Positions 19,192 to 30,924 of a stretch of DNA of 64,000 nucleotides are shown piece by piece. The notes below the pieces were generated by a model. It was not told the origin of the DNA. It did not search any database and saw only the letters and a list, made by a program, of their open reading frames with translations. How positions within the stretch are numbered: position 1 is the first letter of the stretch; every line of letters begins with the position of its first letter. The stretch spans positions 62,001 to 126,000 of the forward strand of contig JADJUF010000037.1 of assembly GCA_016717005.1 (NCBI GenBank). The letters run 5' to 3'. This DNA comes from Myxococcales bacterium (GTDB lineage: Bacteria > Myxococcota_A > Polyangia > Haliangiales > Haliangiaceae). The position numbers and the translations under genes were made by a program.

Positions 19192-20943
19192 TCACTTCTT
19201 CTTCAGCGTCACCATCACCATCGTCGTGCCGTTCTTGGCGTAGACGCGGCGCTCCTCGGGCTGCATCCCCGGCGCGGTCAGCGTGACCTTGGCGCGCTCG
19301 AAGCCGTCGACGGTCGTGGTCAGCGGCGACCGCCCGACGGTGTGGCCATCGACCACGACGGTCGCGCCCGAGGGCCGCGTGACGATGCGCAGGTGCGCGG
19401 TCGGCCGCGGCATGAGCACGTGGAGGGCCAGCGGATCGGCGGTGGGCTCGATGTGACGGATCTGCTCCTGGTAGCGCGGGTGGCGCAGCACCACCGTCGT
19501 CGGCGCGCACGGCACCGCGATCGACGCCGGGGTCACGCCCCGGCGCTCGCCGTCGACGAAGATGCCGACCCGGTCGGCGTTGGTGGTGACGGCGACGCGG
19601 CAGCTCGCGCGCGCGCCGGTCGCCGGCGGCGCCACGACCGCGGGCTCAGGCTCGGCGACCGGCTCGTCGACGGCCACGGCCGCGACCGCGGTCTCGAGCG
19701 GCGGCGCCGGCGCGGCCACCGGCGCGGATGTGGGCGCCCCTGCCGCCGCTGCCGCCGCGGGCGCGGTCACCGGTGCCGGCGCGGTCACCGGCGCGGATGT
19801 GGGCTCCCCTGCCGCCGCTGCCGCCGCGGGCGCGGTCACCGGCGCCGGCGCGGTCACCGGCGCGGGCGCCGCGGCGACCGCCGGCGCGGCGCGCTGCTGC
19901 GAGACCGAGCGCGCCCACATCACCGCGCTGACCGCCACCGCGGCGCCGGCGGTCGCGATCACCACCGACGCGATCAGCACGCCGCGCGCGGCCCGTCCGG
20001 ACCCGGCCGTCGTCGCCGGGGTCGCAGCCGCGGCCGCGGGCACCGCCATCGTCGCGGGGTCCATCACCGGGATCCACATCCGGCCCTGGTCCGGCCCCCA
20101 GCCCGGCGGCAGCGTCGTCGGGCGCATGCGCGCGTCCGGCGGGGCGTCGGCGGGCCAGCTCGGCGCCGGCGCCATGTAGTAGCCCGCACCCGGCGCCGCG
20201 AACACCGCCATCAGCGGCGGCGGGATCGTCGAGCCCGGCGCGGCCTGCGCCTCCGGCGGCGCGACCTGCGGCGGCACCGGCGGCGGGATCTGGACCGTGG
20301 GCGCCACCGGCGGCGGCGCAGCCGCGACCGAGGGCGGCGGCGCCGGCGGGAGGCTCGTGCGCGAGCCGGTCGCCAGCGGGGCCAGCTCCGGCAGCTCCAG
20401 CGCGCCGCTGCTCCGGCGCGACTCCAGCGGCGGGATGTCCGGGATCGACGGCCGCGGCGCAGCGGCCCGGGCGGGTCGGCCCGGCGGCAGCGGCGGCACG
20501 AGCGCCTTCGCCGGCGCGACCCCGTGGCGCGCCGGCTCGGGCGGCAACGGCGTCCCGACGGCGCCCGACCAGTCGCTGCGCTCGCGCGCCCGCGCCCGCG
20601 ATCGGCTCTCGGGCCGCGGCGTCTCGCGCGCGCCCGACAGGCCCGACACGCTCACGACCGCGTCATCGAGATCGATCCAGGCGTCGCGGCTGCGGCTGTC
20701 CTCGGTCGCCGACAGGAACCGCACCAGCGTCGTCCCGCCGTCCTGACGGACCGACTCGGCGGTCCCACGCACCGCGACCTCGCCGGTCGCCGTGAGCAAC
20801 GCGATCTCGAACGTCCGCCCCGCCTCGATCTTCGTCGGCAGGCGCAGCGCGCCGCGCTCGATGCCGGTGCTGATCACCGCCATCAACGCCTGCGCGGTCG
20901 CGAACCGCGTCTTGACGGTCACGTCGACGGCAAGGTCGGACAT
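19192..20943 (-). CDS. PilZ-like/PEGA domain membrane protein
   Basis: A 583-residue protein. N-terminal about 100 residues look PilZ-like (beta-rich, MAVISTGIERGALRLPTKI) but lack a clear RxxxR/NxSxxG pair, so c-di-GMP binding is doubtful. A long Pro/Ala-rich low-complexity region follows, then one membrane helix (about 345-367, VLIASVVIATAGAAVAVSAV), a second Ala/Pro/Thr linker with a 23-residue tandem repeat, and two C-terminal PEGA domains (SCRVAVTTNADRVGIFVDGE and LRIVTRPSGATVVVDGHTVG). PEGA domains often decorate the outside of myxobacterial envelope proteins. ATG 20943 is preferred over a start at 21009. Confidence 0.8.
   Translation of the reverse strand: MSDLAVDVTVKTRFATAQALMAVISTGIERGALRLPTKIEAGRTFEIALLTATGEVAVRGTAESVRQDGGTTLVRFLSATEDSRSRDAWIDLDDAVVSVSGLSGARETPRPESRSRARARERSDWSGAVGTPLPPEPARHGVAPAKALVPPLPPGRPARAAAPRPSIPDIPPLESRRSSGALELPELAPLATGSRTSLPPAPPPSVAAAPPPVAPTVQIPPPVPPQVAPPEAQAAPGSTIPPPLMAVFAAPGAGYYMAPAPSWPADAPPDARMRPTTLPPGWGPDQGRMWIPVMDPATMAVPAAAAATPATTAGSGRAARGVLIASVVIATAGAAVAVSAVMWARSVSQQRAAPAVAAAPAPVTAPAPVTAPAAAAAAGEPTSAPVTAPAPVTAPAAAAAAGAPTSAPVAAPAPPLETAVAAVAVDEPVAEPEPAVVAPPATGARASCRVAVTTNADRVGIFVDGERRGVTPASIAVPCAPTTVVLRHPRYQEQIRHIEPTADPLALHVLMPRPTAHLRIVTRPSGATVVVDGHTVGRSPLTTTVDGFERAKVTLTAPGMQPEERRVYAKNGTTMVMVTLKKK
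19721..19858. repeat. Tandem 69-bp repeat inside the PEGA gene
   Basis: Two 69-bp units, 19721-19789 and 19790-19858, each starting GGCGCGGATGTGGG, encode two copies of a 23-residue Ala/Pro/Thr linker. They differ by a few bases. The length is a multiple of three, so copy-number change would alter the linker length without breaking the frame. Confidence 0.85.
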
Positions 20944-21094
20944 CTGACCATGGTAGATCGCGAGCGCGGTCGATCGCGAGCTTTGTGTTGTCCGCGCGAC
21001 CGCGATCACCCATCGCTACCCCCGACTCACCCTCGGGCGGTTGTGGGTGCAGCACGGCGGGTGTGCTCCCCCGGTTCCAGGCTAGAGTGCCGCG

Positions 21095-22051
<957 letters not shown>

Positions 22052-22095
22052 CCGCGGCGCTTGCGCCGCCGGGGGGCCGGATCGATAGTGCGGCG

Positions 22096-23205
22096 ATGCC
22101 GCCCGAGCTGTCCCTCGAGTTCATCGAGAAGCTGCCCAAGACCGACCTGCACTGCCACCTCGATGGCTCGCTGCGGCTCGACACGATCCTCGACCTGGCC
22201 CGGCGCCAGGGCGTGACCCTGCCCACGACCGACCGCGCCGGGCTGTTCCATTTGCTCTACGCGGGCGAGCGGTGCGCGTCGCTCGACGAGTACCTCAAGG
22301 CGTTCGACATCACGCTGGCCGTGATGCAGACCGAGGAGGCGCTCGAGCGGTGCGCGTTCGAGCTGGCCGAGGACGCCTGGCGCGAGAACGTGCGCTACCT
22401 GGAGGTCCGCTACTGCCCGCTCTTGCACACGCGCGAGGGGCTGCGGCCGTCGGTGGTGTGCGAGGCGGTCATGCGCGGGCTGCGCGCCGCCAAGCGCCAG
22501 TACGGCATCCGCTACGGCGTGATCCTGTGCGCGATCCGGTCGCAGCCGGCCGACCAGTCGCTGCGCATCGCCGAGCTGTGCGTGGCGTTCAAGAACCGCG
22601 GCGTCGTCGGCTTCGACCTGGCCGGCAGCGAGGTCAACAACCCGGCCAAGCTGCACCGCCAGGCCTTCCAGCTGGTCATCGACAACAACATCAACTGCAC
22701 CGCGCACGCCGGCGAGTCCTTCGGGCCCGACTCGGTCCACCAGGCGATCCACAAGTGCGGCGCCCACCGCATCGGCCACGGCGTGCGCCTGATCGAGAGC
22801 GGCGAGCTGCTCAACTACGTCAACGACCACCGCATCCCGATCGAGGTGTGCCCGTCGTCGAACGTCCAGACCAAGGCCGCGGCGAGCTGGGAGGCCCACC
22901 CGGTCGACTTCTTCGTCGACTACGGCCTGCGGGTCACGATCAACACCGACAACCGGCTGATGACCGACACGACGGTCTCGAAGGAGCTGTGGCTGTGCCA
23001 CAAGCACTACCGGTGGCCGCTCGACACGCTCAAGGAGATCATCGTCTCCGGCTTCAAGAGCGCGTTCATGCCCTACCGCGAGAAGGCCGACCTCTTGGCC
23101 GAGATCGTGCGCGAGCTGGCGACGTTCACCGCGCCGACCAACGGCAAGCCGCTCGAGCAGCCCGCCGCCAAGCCCGCCGACAAGCCCGCCCGCCCCCGGG
23201 CGTAG
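22096..23205 (+). CDS. add: Adenosine deaminase
   Basis: A 369-residue amidohydrolase-fold deaminase, adenosine to inosine in purine salvage. Metal ligands and catalytic residues: KTDLHCHLDGS with His19 and His21, HAGESFGP (catalytic Glu), RIGHGVRL, and TINTDNRLM near the end, where bacterial relatives also carry Asp-Asn. Length and motif order fit adenosine deaminase better than the adenine deaminases. A Lys/Pro/Ala-rich tail (about 350-369) is extra. It starts 45 bp after gshB, possibly the same transcript. Confidence 0.93.
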   Translation: MPPELSLEFIEKLPKTDLHCHLDGSLRLDTILDLARRQGVTLPTTDRAGLFHLLYAGERCASLDEYLKAFDITLAVMQTEEALERCAFELAEDAWRENVRYLEVRYCPLLHTREGLRPSVVCEAVMRGLRAAKRQYGIRYGVILCAIRSQPADQSLRIAELCVAFKNRGVVGFDLAGSEVNNPAKLHRQAFQLVIDNNINCTAHAGESFGPDSVHQAIHKCGAHRIGHGVRLIESGELLNYVNDHRIPIEVCPSSNVQTKAAASWEAHPVDFFVDYGLRVTINTDNRLMTDTTVSKELWLCHKHYRWPLDTLKEIIVSGFKSAFMPYREKADLLAEIVRELATFTAPTNGKPLEQPAAKPADKPARPRA

Positions 23206-23259
23206 CGTGGACCTGGGTCGCCGCGCACCCCGCCGCCGGCGCGGCGCTGCGGGCGCGCC

Positions 23260-23628
23260 TCAGCGGACGGTGAGCTGCAGGTGCGCGGTCGCGGTCGCGG
23301 TCGCGCCGTCGGCGTCGGTCACGGTCAGGACGATCGTCGCCGGGCGATCGCCGCGGAACCGGACGACCGGCGCCGCCGAGGTCGCGCGGCCGCGCTCGTA
23401 GCGGTGCTCGTCGTCGAGGATGTCCCACGCGAACGTCAGGGGCGCGGCCCCGGTCGGGTCGTCGATCGGGTCGGCCGAGGTGGTGGCGTCGAGCGTGACC
23501 TCGGTCTGGAAGCCGTCGTTCTCGAGGATCGTCTCGGGCGTGAGCTCGATCCGGGCCAGCGGCGGATGGCCGGCGTCGCCGGTGCAGGCGGCGAGCGCGA
23601 CGGTGGCCAGGACGGCGCTGCGGACCAT
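23260..23628 (-). CDS. Small lipoprotein with a PKD-like domain
   Basis: A 122-residue lipoprotein: signal MVRSAVLATVALAAC with the lipid-attachment Cys15, then a single immunoglobulin-like fold of the PKD type (LDATTSADPIDDPTGAAPLTFAWDIL, VLTVTDADGATATATAHLQL). Such domains usually mediate surface contacts. I prefer ATG 23628; an alternative at 23643 would overlap the divergent sigma-factor start. It is divergent from the sigma-factor gene with almost no intergenic space. Confidence 0.72.
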   Translation of the reverse strand: MVRSAVLATVALAACTGDAGHPPLARIELTPETILENDGFQTEVTLDATTSADPIDDPTGAAPLTFAWDILDDEHRYERGRATSAAPVVRFRGDRPATIVLTVTDADGATATATAHLQLTVR

Positions 23629-23633
23629 GGCCC

Positions 23634-24467
23634 GTGGTAGCATGGCCGACGGTGCGGCCCCAAGCTCGGCGTGAGCGCGCGCGTGTCGTCCTGGACACGC
23701 AGCTCGGGCGTATCTACAACTTCGCGTTCCGGATGGCGATGGACGCCAAGCGTGCCGGCCGGATCGTCGAGGAGACCTTCGCCCGAGCCTGGGTCGGGTT
23801 CGACGATCTGCCCGAGGACGACCAGCGCGCCCACCTGTGGCTGCTCAAGATCGCCCTGCACGTCACCGGCGAGCGCCTGCCGCGCAGCCCCGAGGTCAAC
23901 TTCGACGTCCTCGACGAGACCCTGCGCAACGAGGCCACGCGCACGGACGTGGTCCGGTCGCTGTCCGACCCGCAGCGCGATCTGCTCTTGTGGGATCTCA
24001 AGCAGGGCTGCATGACCAGCGTCGCCGCGTGCCTGGGGCCGGGCGAGCGCGCGGCGTTCGTCGCCGCTCAGGTGCTCAAGCTCCCCGACGAGGACGGCGC
24101 CAAGGCCCTCGGCGTCACCGTCAGCGCCTACCGGGTGCGGCTGTCCCGGGCCCGCCAGAAGATCGGCGACTACCTGGCGCCGCGGTGCGAGCACATCGAC
24201 CCGATGAACCCGTGCCGCTGCCCGGCCCGGGTCGGCACCGCGCTGCGCAAGGGCTTCATCGCGCCGCTGGCGCCGCCGGCTCAGGGCGGGGGCGCGGTCA
24301 TGCTGCGCAAGGCGCCGATGCCCTACGGCCGCTACGGCGCCGGGGTCGGCGCCGACGACGCGCCCCAGCGCGACATCGCCGCGATCTACGGCAGCCTGCC
24401 CGAGCCCGAGCCGTCGGCCGAGCTGCGCGCCAAGCTCGCCGCCGCCATCGACGCCGCGTTCGTGTAG
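23634..24467 (+). CDS. ECF-like RNA polymerase sigma factor
   Basis: A 277-residue sigma-70-family protein. Region 2 near the N-terminus (QLGRIYNFAFRMAMDAKRAGRIVEETFARAW) and region 4 (DEDGAKALGVTVSAYRVRLSRARQKI) are recognisable. A Cys/His cluster follows region 4, CEHIDPMNPCRC, a known C-terminal zinc-like motif of some ECF factors. The C-terminal 60 residues are family-specific. The GTG at 23634 lies 5 bp from the divergent lipoprotein ATG; a later GTG at 23652 may be the true start. The M6-type protease follows by 92 bp, which could be a target. Confidence 0.78.
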   Translation: MVAWPTVRPQARRERARVVLDTQLGRIYNFAFRMAMDAKRAGRIVEETFARAWVGFDDLPEDDQRAHLWLLKIALHVTGERLPRSPEVNFDVLDETLRNEATRTDVVRSLSDPQRDLLLWDLKQGCMTSVAACLGPGERAAFVAAQVLKLPDEDGAKALGVTVSAYRVRLSRARQKIGDYLAPRCEHIDPMNPCRCPARVGTALRKGFIAPLAPPAQGGGAVMLRKAPMPYGRYGAGVGADDAPQRDIAAIYGSLPEPEPSAELRAKLAAAIDAAFV

Positions 24468-24559
24468 CGCGACGCCAGCGGCCGCGCGGTCGCGAAGATC
24501 CGCGCGCGCGCGCGTCCTGTCGACGCGGGCCCGGTGTGGCCCTGCGTCAGGAGCTGCCG

Positions 24560-27346
24560 ATGGCCAAGCGCGTGTTCGAGTTGAGCGAGATCCGTCGTTA
24601 CCTGCCCACCAAGATCGCGCTGGCGGCGCGGTTGCCCCCGGGCATCCGCGCCGAGCTGCTGCGTCCCAAGGTCGCGCTGGCGATGCCCAAGGGCGCCGGC
24701 TACGTCGGCACCTACGCGCCGATCCAGCTCAAGATCGATCCCTCGTCGGGGTTGACCCTCGACGACCTCGACTTCGTGGTCGCGGCGGGCCCCGCTGGCG
24801 GGCTGGTGTCGCGGTCGCAGGAGCGCGCCGCGCTGCCGTCGCGCCCGACGGTCATGCTGCTCCACGGCTACCAGCCGGGCGTGCACGTGCTCGAGGTCCG
24901 CCACCACGGCACCGGGGTCGTGCTCACCCGCCGTAAGTTCGTCGTCACCGACCAGTGGAACGACGACGTCAACGGCCCGAACCTGTGGTTCTCCGGTGTC
25001 GTGGCGACGCCGACCGTGGCACCGACCTGGGGCGGCGGCCCCGGCACCGCCCAGAACTTCGCGACCGTGCCCGCGACCGGGAACCGGCGCATCGCGATCG
25101 TCTTGGTCGACACCAGCGACCAGCGCTACACCACGACCGCGGCGACGCTGACCGGGTTCCAGACCCGCTGGCAGCAGAACGCGTTCACCGGCGTGGTCGG
25201 GGCCGACGGCGTCAGCCGCAGCACGGCCGCCTTCTACAACGAGGTCTCGTACGGCAACCTGACGGTCAGCGGCACGGTCTTCGCGACGGTCGTGAACCTG
25301 CCCAACGGCTGGAGCTCGTACTTCCAGGTCGACCCGCGCAACGGCGCGTGGCAGGCCAAGAACGAGTTCGTCAACCAGGTCGTGACCCAGGCCAACAGCC
25401 AGTCGACCGCGGCCAACCCGTTCGATCTGACCGGCTTCGACATGGTCGTGTGCGTGACCCAGGCGGTGACGCCCGCGGTCGGCGCCGCCAAGGTGGCGTG
25501 GCCGTACGGCGGCTACGGCGTCAACAGCGCGACCGCGTTCGGCACGGTGTCCGGGCGCGGCATCTCGATGCCCAACGAGTGGGGCGACGGCTCGGCCAAC
25601 GATCAGGGCGGCGGGCGCACGATCTTCCAGACGCTAGCCCACGAGATGGGCCACACGCTCAACCTGCCCGACCTGTACACGCCGTCGGTCGCCGGCCGCA
25701 ACGTCGGCGGCTGGGACCCGATGGACGCCGAGGGCCCGTTCCCGCACTTCACGCTGGCACACCGGATGATGCTCGGCTGGATCCCGGCCGGCTGGCTGCG
25801 GCTCTACAACTTCCAGGCGCTGGGCACGAGCGTCGACGAGACCATCACCCTGGCGCCGATCGAGGCCGGGGCCCCGCCCGCCGGTCGCTTCGGCGGCGCC
25901 GAGATCCGCGTCGGCGACGGGCGCAACTACTACCTCGAGTACCGCATCGGCCAGGCCGCGCAGATCGGCGACCGGGCGCTGCCCACGCCCAGCCGGGTGG
26001 TGATGACCGACGTCAGCCAGCCCCCCGACCCGCCGGTGATCTCGCGGCCGACGATCCTCCTGGTCGCGCAGCACGCCGACGACCAGGGCGCGGTGCTCGG
26101 CGCCGGCAACCTCTACCACGAGGTCGACAGCACCTCGCCGACCTTCCCGACCGACTTCCAGGTCGACGTGGTCGCGATCGACGGCACCAGGGCCGACGTC
26201 CGCATCCGCTACCAGGTGATCGGCAAGCCCGATCCGTCGATCCGGCCGTGGCCGCGCGACGCCGCCAACCAGTGGCAGAGCCCCGACATCGAGGTCAGCA
26301 ACGCGCGCAGCGTCGCCGATCCGGCGACCTACGCCAACGTCCCGTGGCAGGGCCACGTCAACACCGTCACCGCGACCGTCACCAACCGCGGCACGCTCGC
26401 GGCGCCGGGCGTCCGGGTCGACTTCGCGGTCAAGGACTACACGATCGGCGGCGCGCCCGAGACCTCGATCGGCTCGGACACCCAGCCGATCGGCCCCGGC
26501 GCCACCGCGACGTTCACGACCACGTGGACCCCGCCGGCGCCGGCCGCCAGCGACCCGCCGCAGCACTACTGCGTCGTCGCGCGGGTCGCCGCGTACCAGA
26601 CCCCGACCACGCCGCCGGTCCTCGAGATGACCGACGCCAACAACCTCGCGCAGTCGAACTACGCCCGCTTCATCTCGGCCTCGTCGTCGCCGCCGTCGCG
26701 CGAGGTCACGTGGATCACCGTCGGCAACCCGTTCGAGGAGCCGACCTGCGTCTACCTCGACGCCGGCCAGGACAACCCGCTGTACCGCACCTACCTCGAG
26801 CACCGCTGGCTGGTGCTCGAGCCCGGCGAGCTGCGGACCGTGCGCGCGATGTTCGAGTTCGCCCCCGACGGCGCGGTCCGCGGCGCCAAGGACCAGCGCG
26901 ACCTCGAGCGCCACCTCACCCAGCCGGTGCGGGTCCGGATGCTCGGGCGCATCGCCGACCCGCGCGACCCGCGCCCCCACGGCACGATGGCGATGGCTGG
27001 CATCGACGCGGTGATCTCGCACGGCCGCGGCACCCGCGTGACCGACTTCGATCACGCCGGCCCCGATCAGGTGGCCGGCAAGGTCGAGCGCGCCGACGGC
27101 AAGGCGGTCGACCGCGGCGTCGTGCTGATCCACTTCCAGCGCGACGCCAAGGACCAGCGCGCCGACGACGGCTACGTCTCGGCCGACCTCGATGGCGACG
27201 GCCGCTTCGCCGCGCGGGCGCCGCACGGCTGGACCGCCGCGACCGCGTACTACCTGCCGGCCGACGGCCTCGCCGACTCGACGTCGCCGACGATCACGCC
27301 GCGCGCCCACGGGACGCCGGAGCAGCAGCAGCGCCCGAAAGGCTGA
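24560..27346 (+). CDS. M6-type (immune-inhibitor-A-like) metalloprotease with CARDB domain
   Basis: A 928-residue protein with an M6/immune-inhibitor-A-like catalytic region: HEMGHTLNLPD (His361, Glu362, His365, with the Asp as third ligand candidate), preceded by ISMPNEWGDGSANDQGGGRT and followed by GGWDPMDAEG, the Met-turn. The C-terminal part holds a CARDB-like domain (TVTATVTNRGTLAAPGVRV) and a beta-rich end. No signal peptide is visible at the N-terminus (MAKRVFELSEIRRYLPTKIA), so secretion by a non-Sec route or cell lysis is implied. ATG 24560 sits after CAGGAG. Confidence 0.82.
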   Translation: MAKRVFELSEIRRYLPTKIALAARLPPGIRAELLRPKVALAMPKGAGYVGTYAPIQLKIDPSSGLTLDDLDFVVAAGPAGGLVSRSQERAALPSRPTVMLLHGYQPGVHVLEVRHHGTGVVLTRRKFVVTDQWNDDVNGPNLWFSGVVATPTVAPTWGGGPGTAQNFATVPATGNRRIAIVLVDTSDQRYTTTAATLTGFQTRWQQNAFTGVVGADGVSRSTAAFYNEVSYGNLTVSGTVFATVVNLPNGWSSYFQVDPRNGAWQAKNEFVNQVVTQANSQSTAANPFDLTGFDMVVCVTQAVTPAVGAAKVAWPYGGYGVNSATAFGTVSGRGISMPNEWGDGSANDQGGGRTIFQTLAHEMGHTLNLPDLYTPSVAGRNVGGWDPMDAEGPFPHFTLAHRMMLGWIPAGWLRLYNFQALGTSVDETITLAPIEAGAPPAGRFGGAEIRVGDGRNYYLEYRIGQAAQIGDRALPTPSRVVMTDVSQPPDPPVISRPTILLVAQHADDQGAVLGAGNLYHEVDSTSPTFPTDFQVDVVAIDGTRADVRIRYQVIGKPDPSIRPWPRDAANQWQSPDIEVSNARSVADPATYANVPWQGHVNTVTATVTNRGTLAAPGVRVDFAVKDYTIGGAPETSIGSDTQPIGPGATATFTTTWTPPAPAASDPPQHYCVVARVAAYQTPTTPPVLEMTDANNLAQSNYARFISASSSPPSREVTWITVGNPFEEPTCVYLDAGQDNPLYRTYLEHRWLVLEPGELRTVRAMFEFAPDGAVRGAKDQRDLERHLTQPVRVRMLGRIADPRDPRPHGTMAMAGIDAVISHGRGTRVTDFDHAGPDQVAGKVERADGKAVDRGVVLIHFQRDAKDQRADDGYVSADLDGDGRFAARAPHGWTAATAYYLPADGLADSTSPTITPRAHGTPEQQQRPKG

Positions 27347-27382
27347 GCGCGGCGCGCGCGGTGGTGCGCGGCGATCGCGCGG

Positions 27383-28555
<1,173 letters not shown>

Positions 28556-28658
28556 GGTTGGTCTCAGCGCCTCGGTGCGGCCCGGACCTCCGAGGAGGAT
28601 CCGGGCCGTTCGGGTGGGCTCGTCTCGTGGGGGCGGGTCGTCGCGACCCGCCGAGGGC

Positions 28659-29147
28659 TCAGCTCTTGAGGTCGAACTTGTCGGGGTGCTTGTCCATCAG
28701 GTTCTCGATGGCGGCCTCCTCGAGCAGGTCGAGCATGCGCTGGCCGCCGTACTTCTTGACCAGCTTGTCGTCGTACTCGTCGGCGATCAGCGCGACGTCG
28801 CGCAGGGTCGCGGTCAGCTCGTCGCGGTCGAGCGTCGTGCCGCCCAGGATCGAGTGCACGAACAGGATCGCGTCCTGGGCCGGGTCGTACGCGAAGGCGC
28901 CGAACCGGACGTAGGTGTTGAGCTCGAGCAGCTCGAGCGCGAGCTTGCCGTCGACCTCGATGCCCTTGACCAGCTGCGCGGTGCAGCGCAGGCACGCGCG
29001 ATCGTTGCCCCACGGCACCACGCTGATCATCACGTAGGCCGAGCCTTGCTTGATCACGTACAGCGAGTCGTCGACCTTGCGGTAGGCCGCGCTCGCCGAC
29101 AGGGTCTTCTCGATCAGGAGTGAGGTCGCCACTTCGGCCGGGTTCAT
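28659..29147 (-). CDS. YbjN-like small protein
   Basis: A 162-residue soluble protein resembling the YbjN/TY-Chap (type III secretion chaperone-like) fold: alternating helices and strands, with AYVMISVVPWGNDRACLRCTAQLVKGI and LALELLELNTYVRFGAFAY. No signal peptide or membrane helix. These proteins bind other proteins in the cytoplasm; the partner is unknown. It lies upstream of the trans-sulfuration gene in the same direction (about 100 bp apart). Confidence 0.7.
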   Translation of the reverse strand: MNPAEVATSLLIEKTLSASAAYRKVDDSLYVIKQGSAYVMISVVPWGNDRACLRCTAQLVKGIEVDGKLALELLELNTYVRFGAFAYDPAQDAILFVHSILGGTTLDRDELTATLRDVALIADEYDDKLVKKYGGQRMLDLLEEAAIENLMDKHPDKFDLKS

Positions 29148-29244
29148 GGGCGCGTCATAGCACGCCCGGCCGGGCCTTCGGTGCCGTCAGAAGGCGGGCC
29201 CGGGACCGGCCGCAGCTGGCGATCTTTGGGTATCGTCGGCCCGC

Positions 29245-30918
29245 GTGCGTAGCCTCCTGTCGTCGCTCCTGCCCCTGACCTGCGTCGTCGCCTGTGGCCG
29301 GAGCGCCCCGGCGGCGCCGGACCGCGCCACCCTGGTCATGGTCGGCGGTGACGTGATCACCAACCTGCCCGACCGCCCGCGGGTGACGGCGGTGGCGGTG
29401 CGCGGCGCCCGCGTCCTGGCGATCGGCGCCGACGCCGACATCCGCGCGCTGGCCGGGCCCGAGACCCGGGTGATCGAGCTCCACGGCCGCACCGTCACCG
29501 TCGGGCTCGCCGACGGCCACTGCCACCTGTACGGCCTCGGCGTCGCCAGCGAGCAGGTCAACCTGCGCGGGCTCGCGTCCGAGTCGGCCGCGGTCGTCGC
29601 CGTCGTCGCCGCCGCCGCGGGCCGCCCCGCCGGCGAGTGGATCGAGGGCCGCGGCTGGGATCAGAACCCCTGGGGCGGCGCGTTCCCGACCCGGGCCAGC
29701 CTCGACGCCGCGCTCGGCGATCGCCCGGTGGCGCTCCGGCGCGTCGACGGCCACGCGGTCTGGGTCAGCTCGGCGGTGCTGGCGCTGGCCGAGATCACCC
29801 GGGCCACGCCCGATCCCGCCGGCGGCAAGATCATCCGCGACGCGGCCGGCGAGCCGACCGGCGTGCTGGTCGACAACGCCATGGCGCTGATCGAGGCGCG
29901 CGCGCCCAAGGCCTCGCCCGAGGCCCGCGAGCGGCGCATCCGCGCGGCGGCCGCGCAGGCGATCGCCGCCGGCATCACCGCCGTGCACGAGATGGGCATC
30001 GACGACGACACCGTCGCCGCGTACCGCCGGCTGGCCAAGGCCGGCGAGCTGCCGCTGCGGGTGAGCGCGTACCTCGAGGGCGATCCGGCCCGCGCCGACG
30101 CGCTGGCCGCGCGCGCGATCGAGCCCGACGACGGCGACGACTACTTCGCGCTGGTCGGCGTGAAGTACTTCGCCGACGGCGCGCTCGGCTCGCGCGGCGC
30201 CGCGCTCCTCGCCGACTACAGCGATGATCCCGGCGACCGCGGGCTGTTCGTGACCGCGCCGGACGCGCTCGACCGCGCGGTCGCGGCCGCCACCGCCGCC
30301 GGCTGGCAGGTCGCGACCCACGCCATCGGCGACGCCGGCGTCCACGCCACGCTCGACGCCTACGAGCACGCGATCAAGGCCAACCCGGGCCAGGACCTGC
30401 GCCTGCGGGTCGAGCACGCCCAGGTGATGACCGACGCCGACATCGCGCGCATGGCCGCGCTCGGCGTGATCGCGTCGATGCAGCCGACCCACGCCACCAG
30501 CGACATGCCCTGGGCCGAGGCCCGGCTCGGGCCCGAGCGCATCAAGGGCGCGTACGCGTGGCGGCGGGTGCTCGACGCCGGCGGCCTGATCGTCGCCGGC
30601 TCGGACTTCCCGGTCGAGGACGTGGCCCCGCTCGGCGGCATCTACGCCGCGGTGACCCGGGCCGACGCCGCCGGCCAGCCCGCCGGCGGCTGGTACCCCG
30701 ATCAGAAGCTCACGCTCGACGAGGCCATCTTCGCGTTCACCGGGGCCCCGGCGGTGGCCGGGTTCGTCGAGGAGCAGCGCGGGCATCTGGCGCCGGGCCT
30801 GGTGGCCGACCTGACGGTGTACGATCGGCCACTGGTGGCTGGCCGCGAGCTCCTCGACACGCACGTCGACCTGACGGTGGTCGGCGGCGAGATCGTGTTC
30901 GAGCGAGGCGCCGAGTAG
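29245..30918 (+). CDS. Amidohydrolase-family lipoprotein (YtcJ-like)
   Basis: A 557-residue amidohydrolase of the family-3/YtcJ type with a lipoprotein signal (MRSLLSSLLPLTCVVAC, Cys17), so probably on the periplasmic or outer face. Metal ligand motif DGHCHLYGLG follows the beta-sandwich start; THAIGDAG, HAQVMTDADI and SDFPVEDVAPLGG are the later metal-site and C-terminal landmarks. Start is GTG 29245. It is divergent from the YbjN-like gene and 6 bp upstream of the zinc-ribbon gene, hence likely an operon. Confidence 0.87.
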   Translation: MRSLLSSLLPLTCVVACGRSAPAAPDRATLVMVGGDVITNLPDRPRVTAVAVRGARVLAIGADADIRALAGPETRVIELHGRTVTVGLADGHCHLYGLGVASEQVNLRGLASESAAVVAVVAAAAGRPAGEWIEGRGWDQNPWGGAFPTRASLDAALGDRPVALRRVDGHAVWVSSAVLALAEITRATPDPAGGKIIRDAAGEPTGVLVDNAMALIEARAPKASPEARERRIRAAAAQAIAAGITAVHEMGIDDDTVAAYRRLAKAGELPLRVSAYLEGDPARADALAARAIEPDDGDDYFALVGVKYFADGALGSRGAALLADYSDDPGDRGLFVTAPDALDRAVAAATAAGWQVATHAIGDAGVHATLDAYEHAIKANPGQDLRLRVEHAQVMTDADIARMAALGVIASMQPTHATSDMPWAEARLGPERIKGAYAWRRVLDAGGLIVAGSDFPVEDVAPLGGIYAAVTRADAAGQPAGGWYPDQKLTLDEAIFAFTGAPAVAGFVEEQRGHLAPGLVADLTVYDRPLVAGRELLDTHVDLTVVGGEIVFERGAE

Positions 30919-30924
30919 CCGCGC

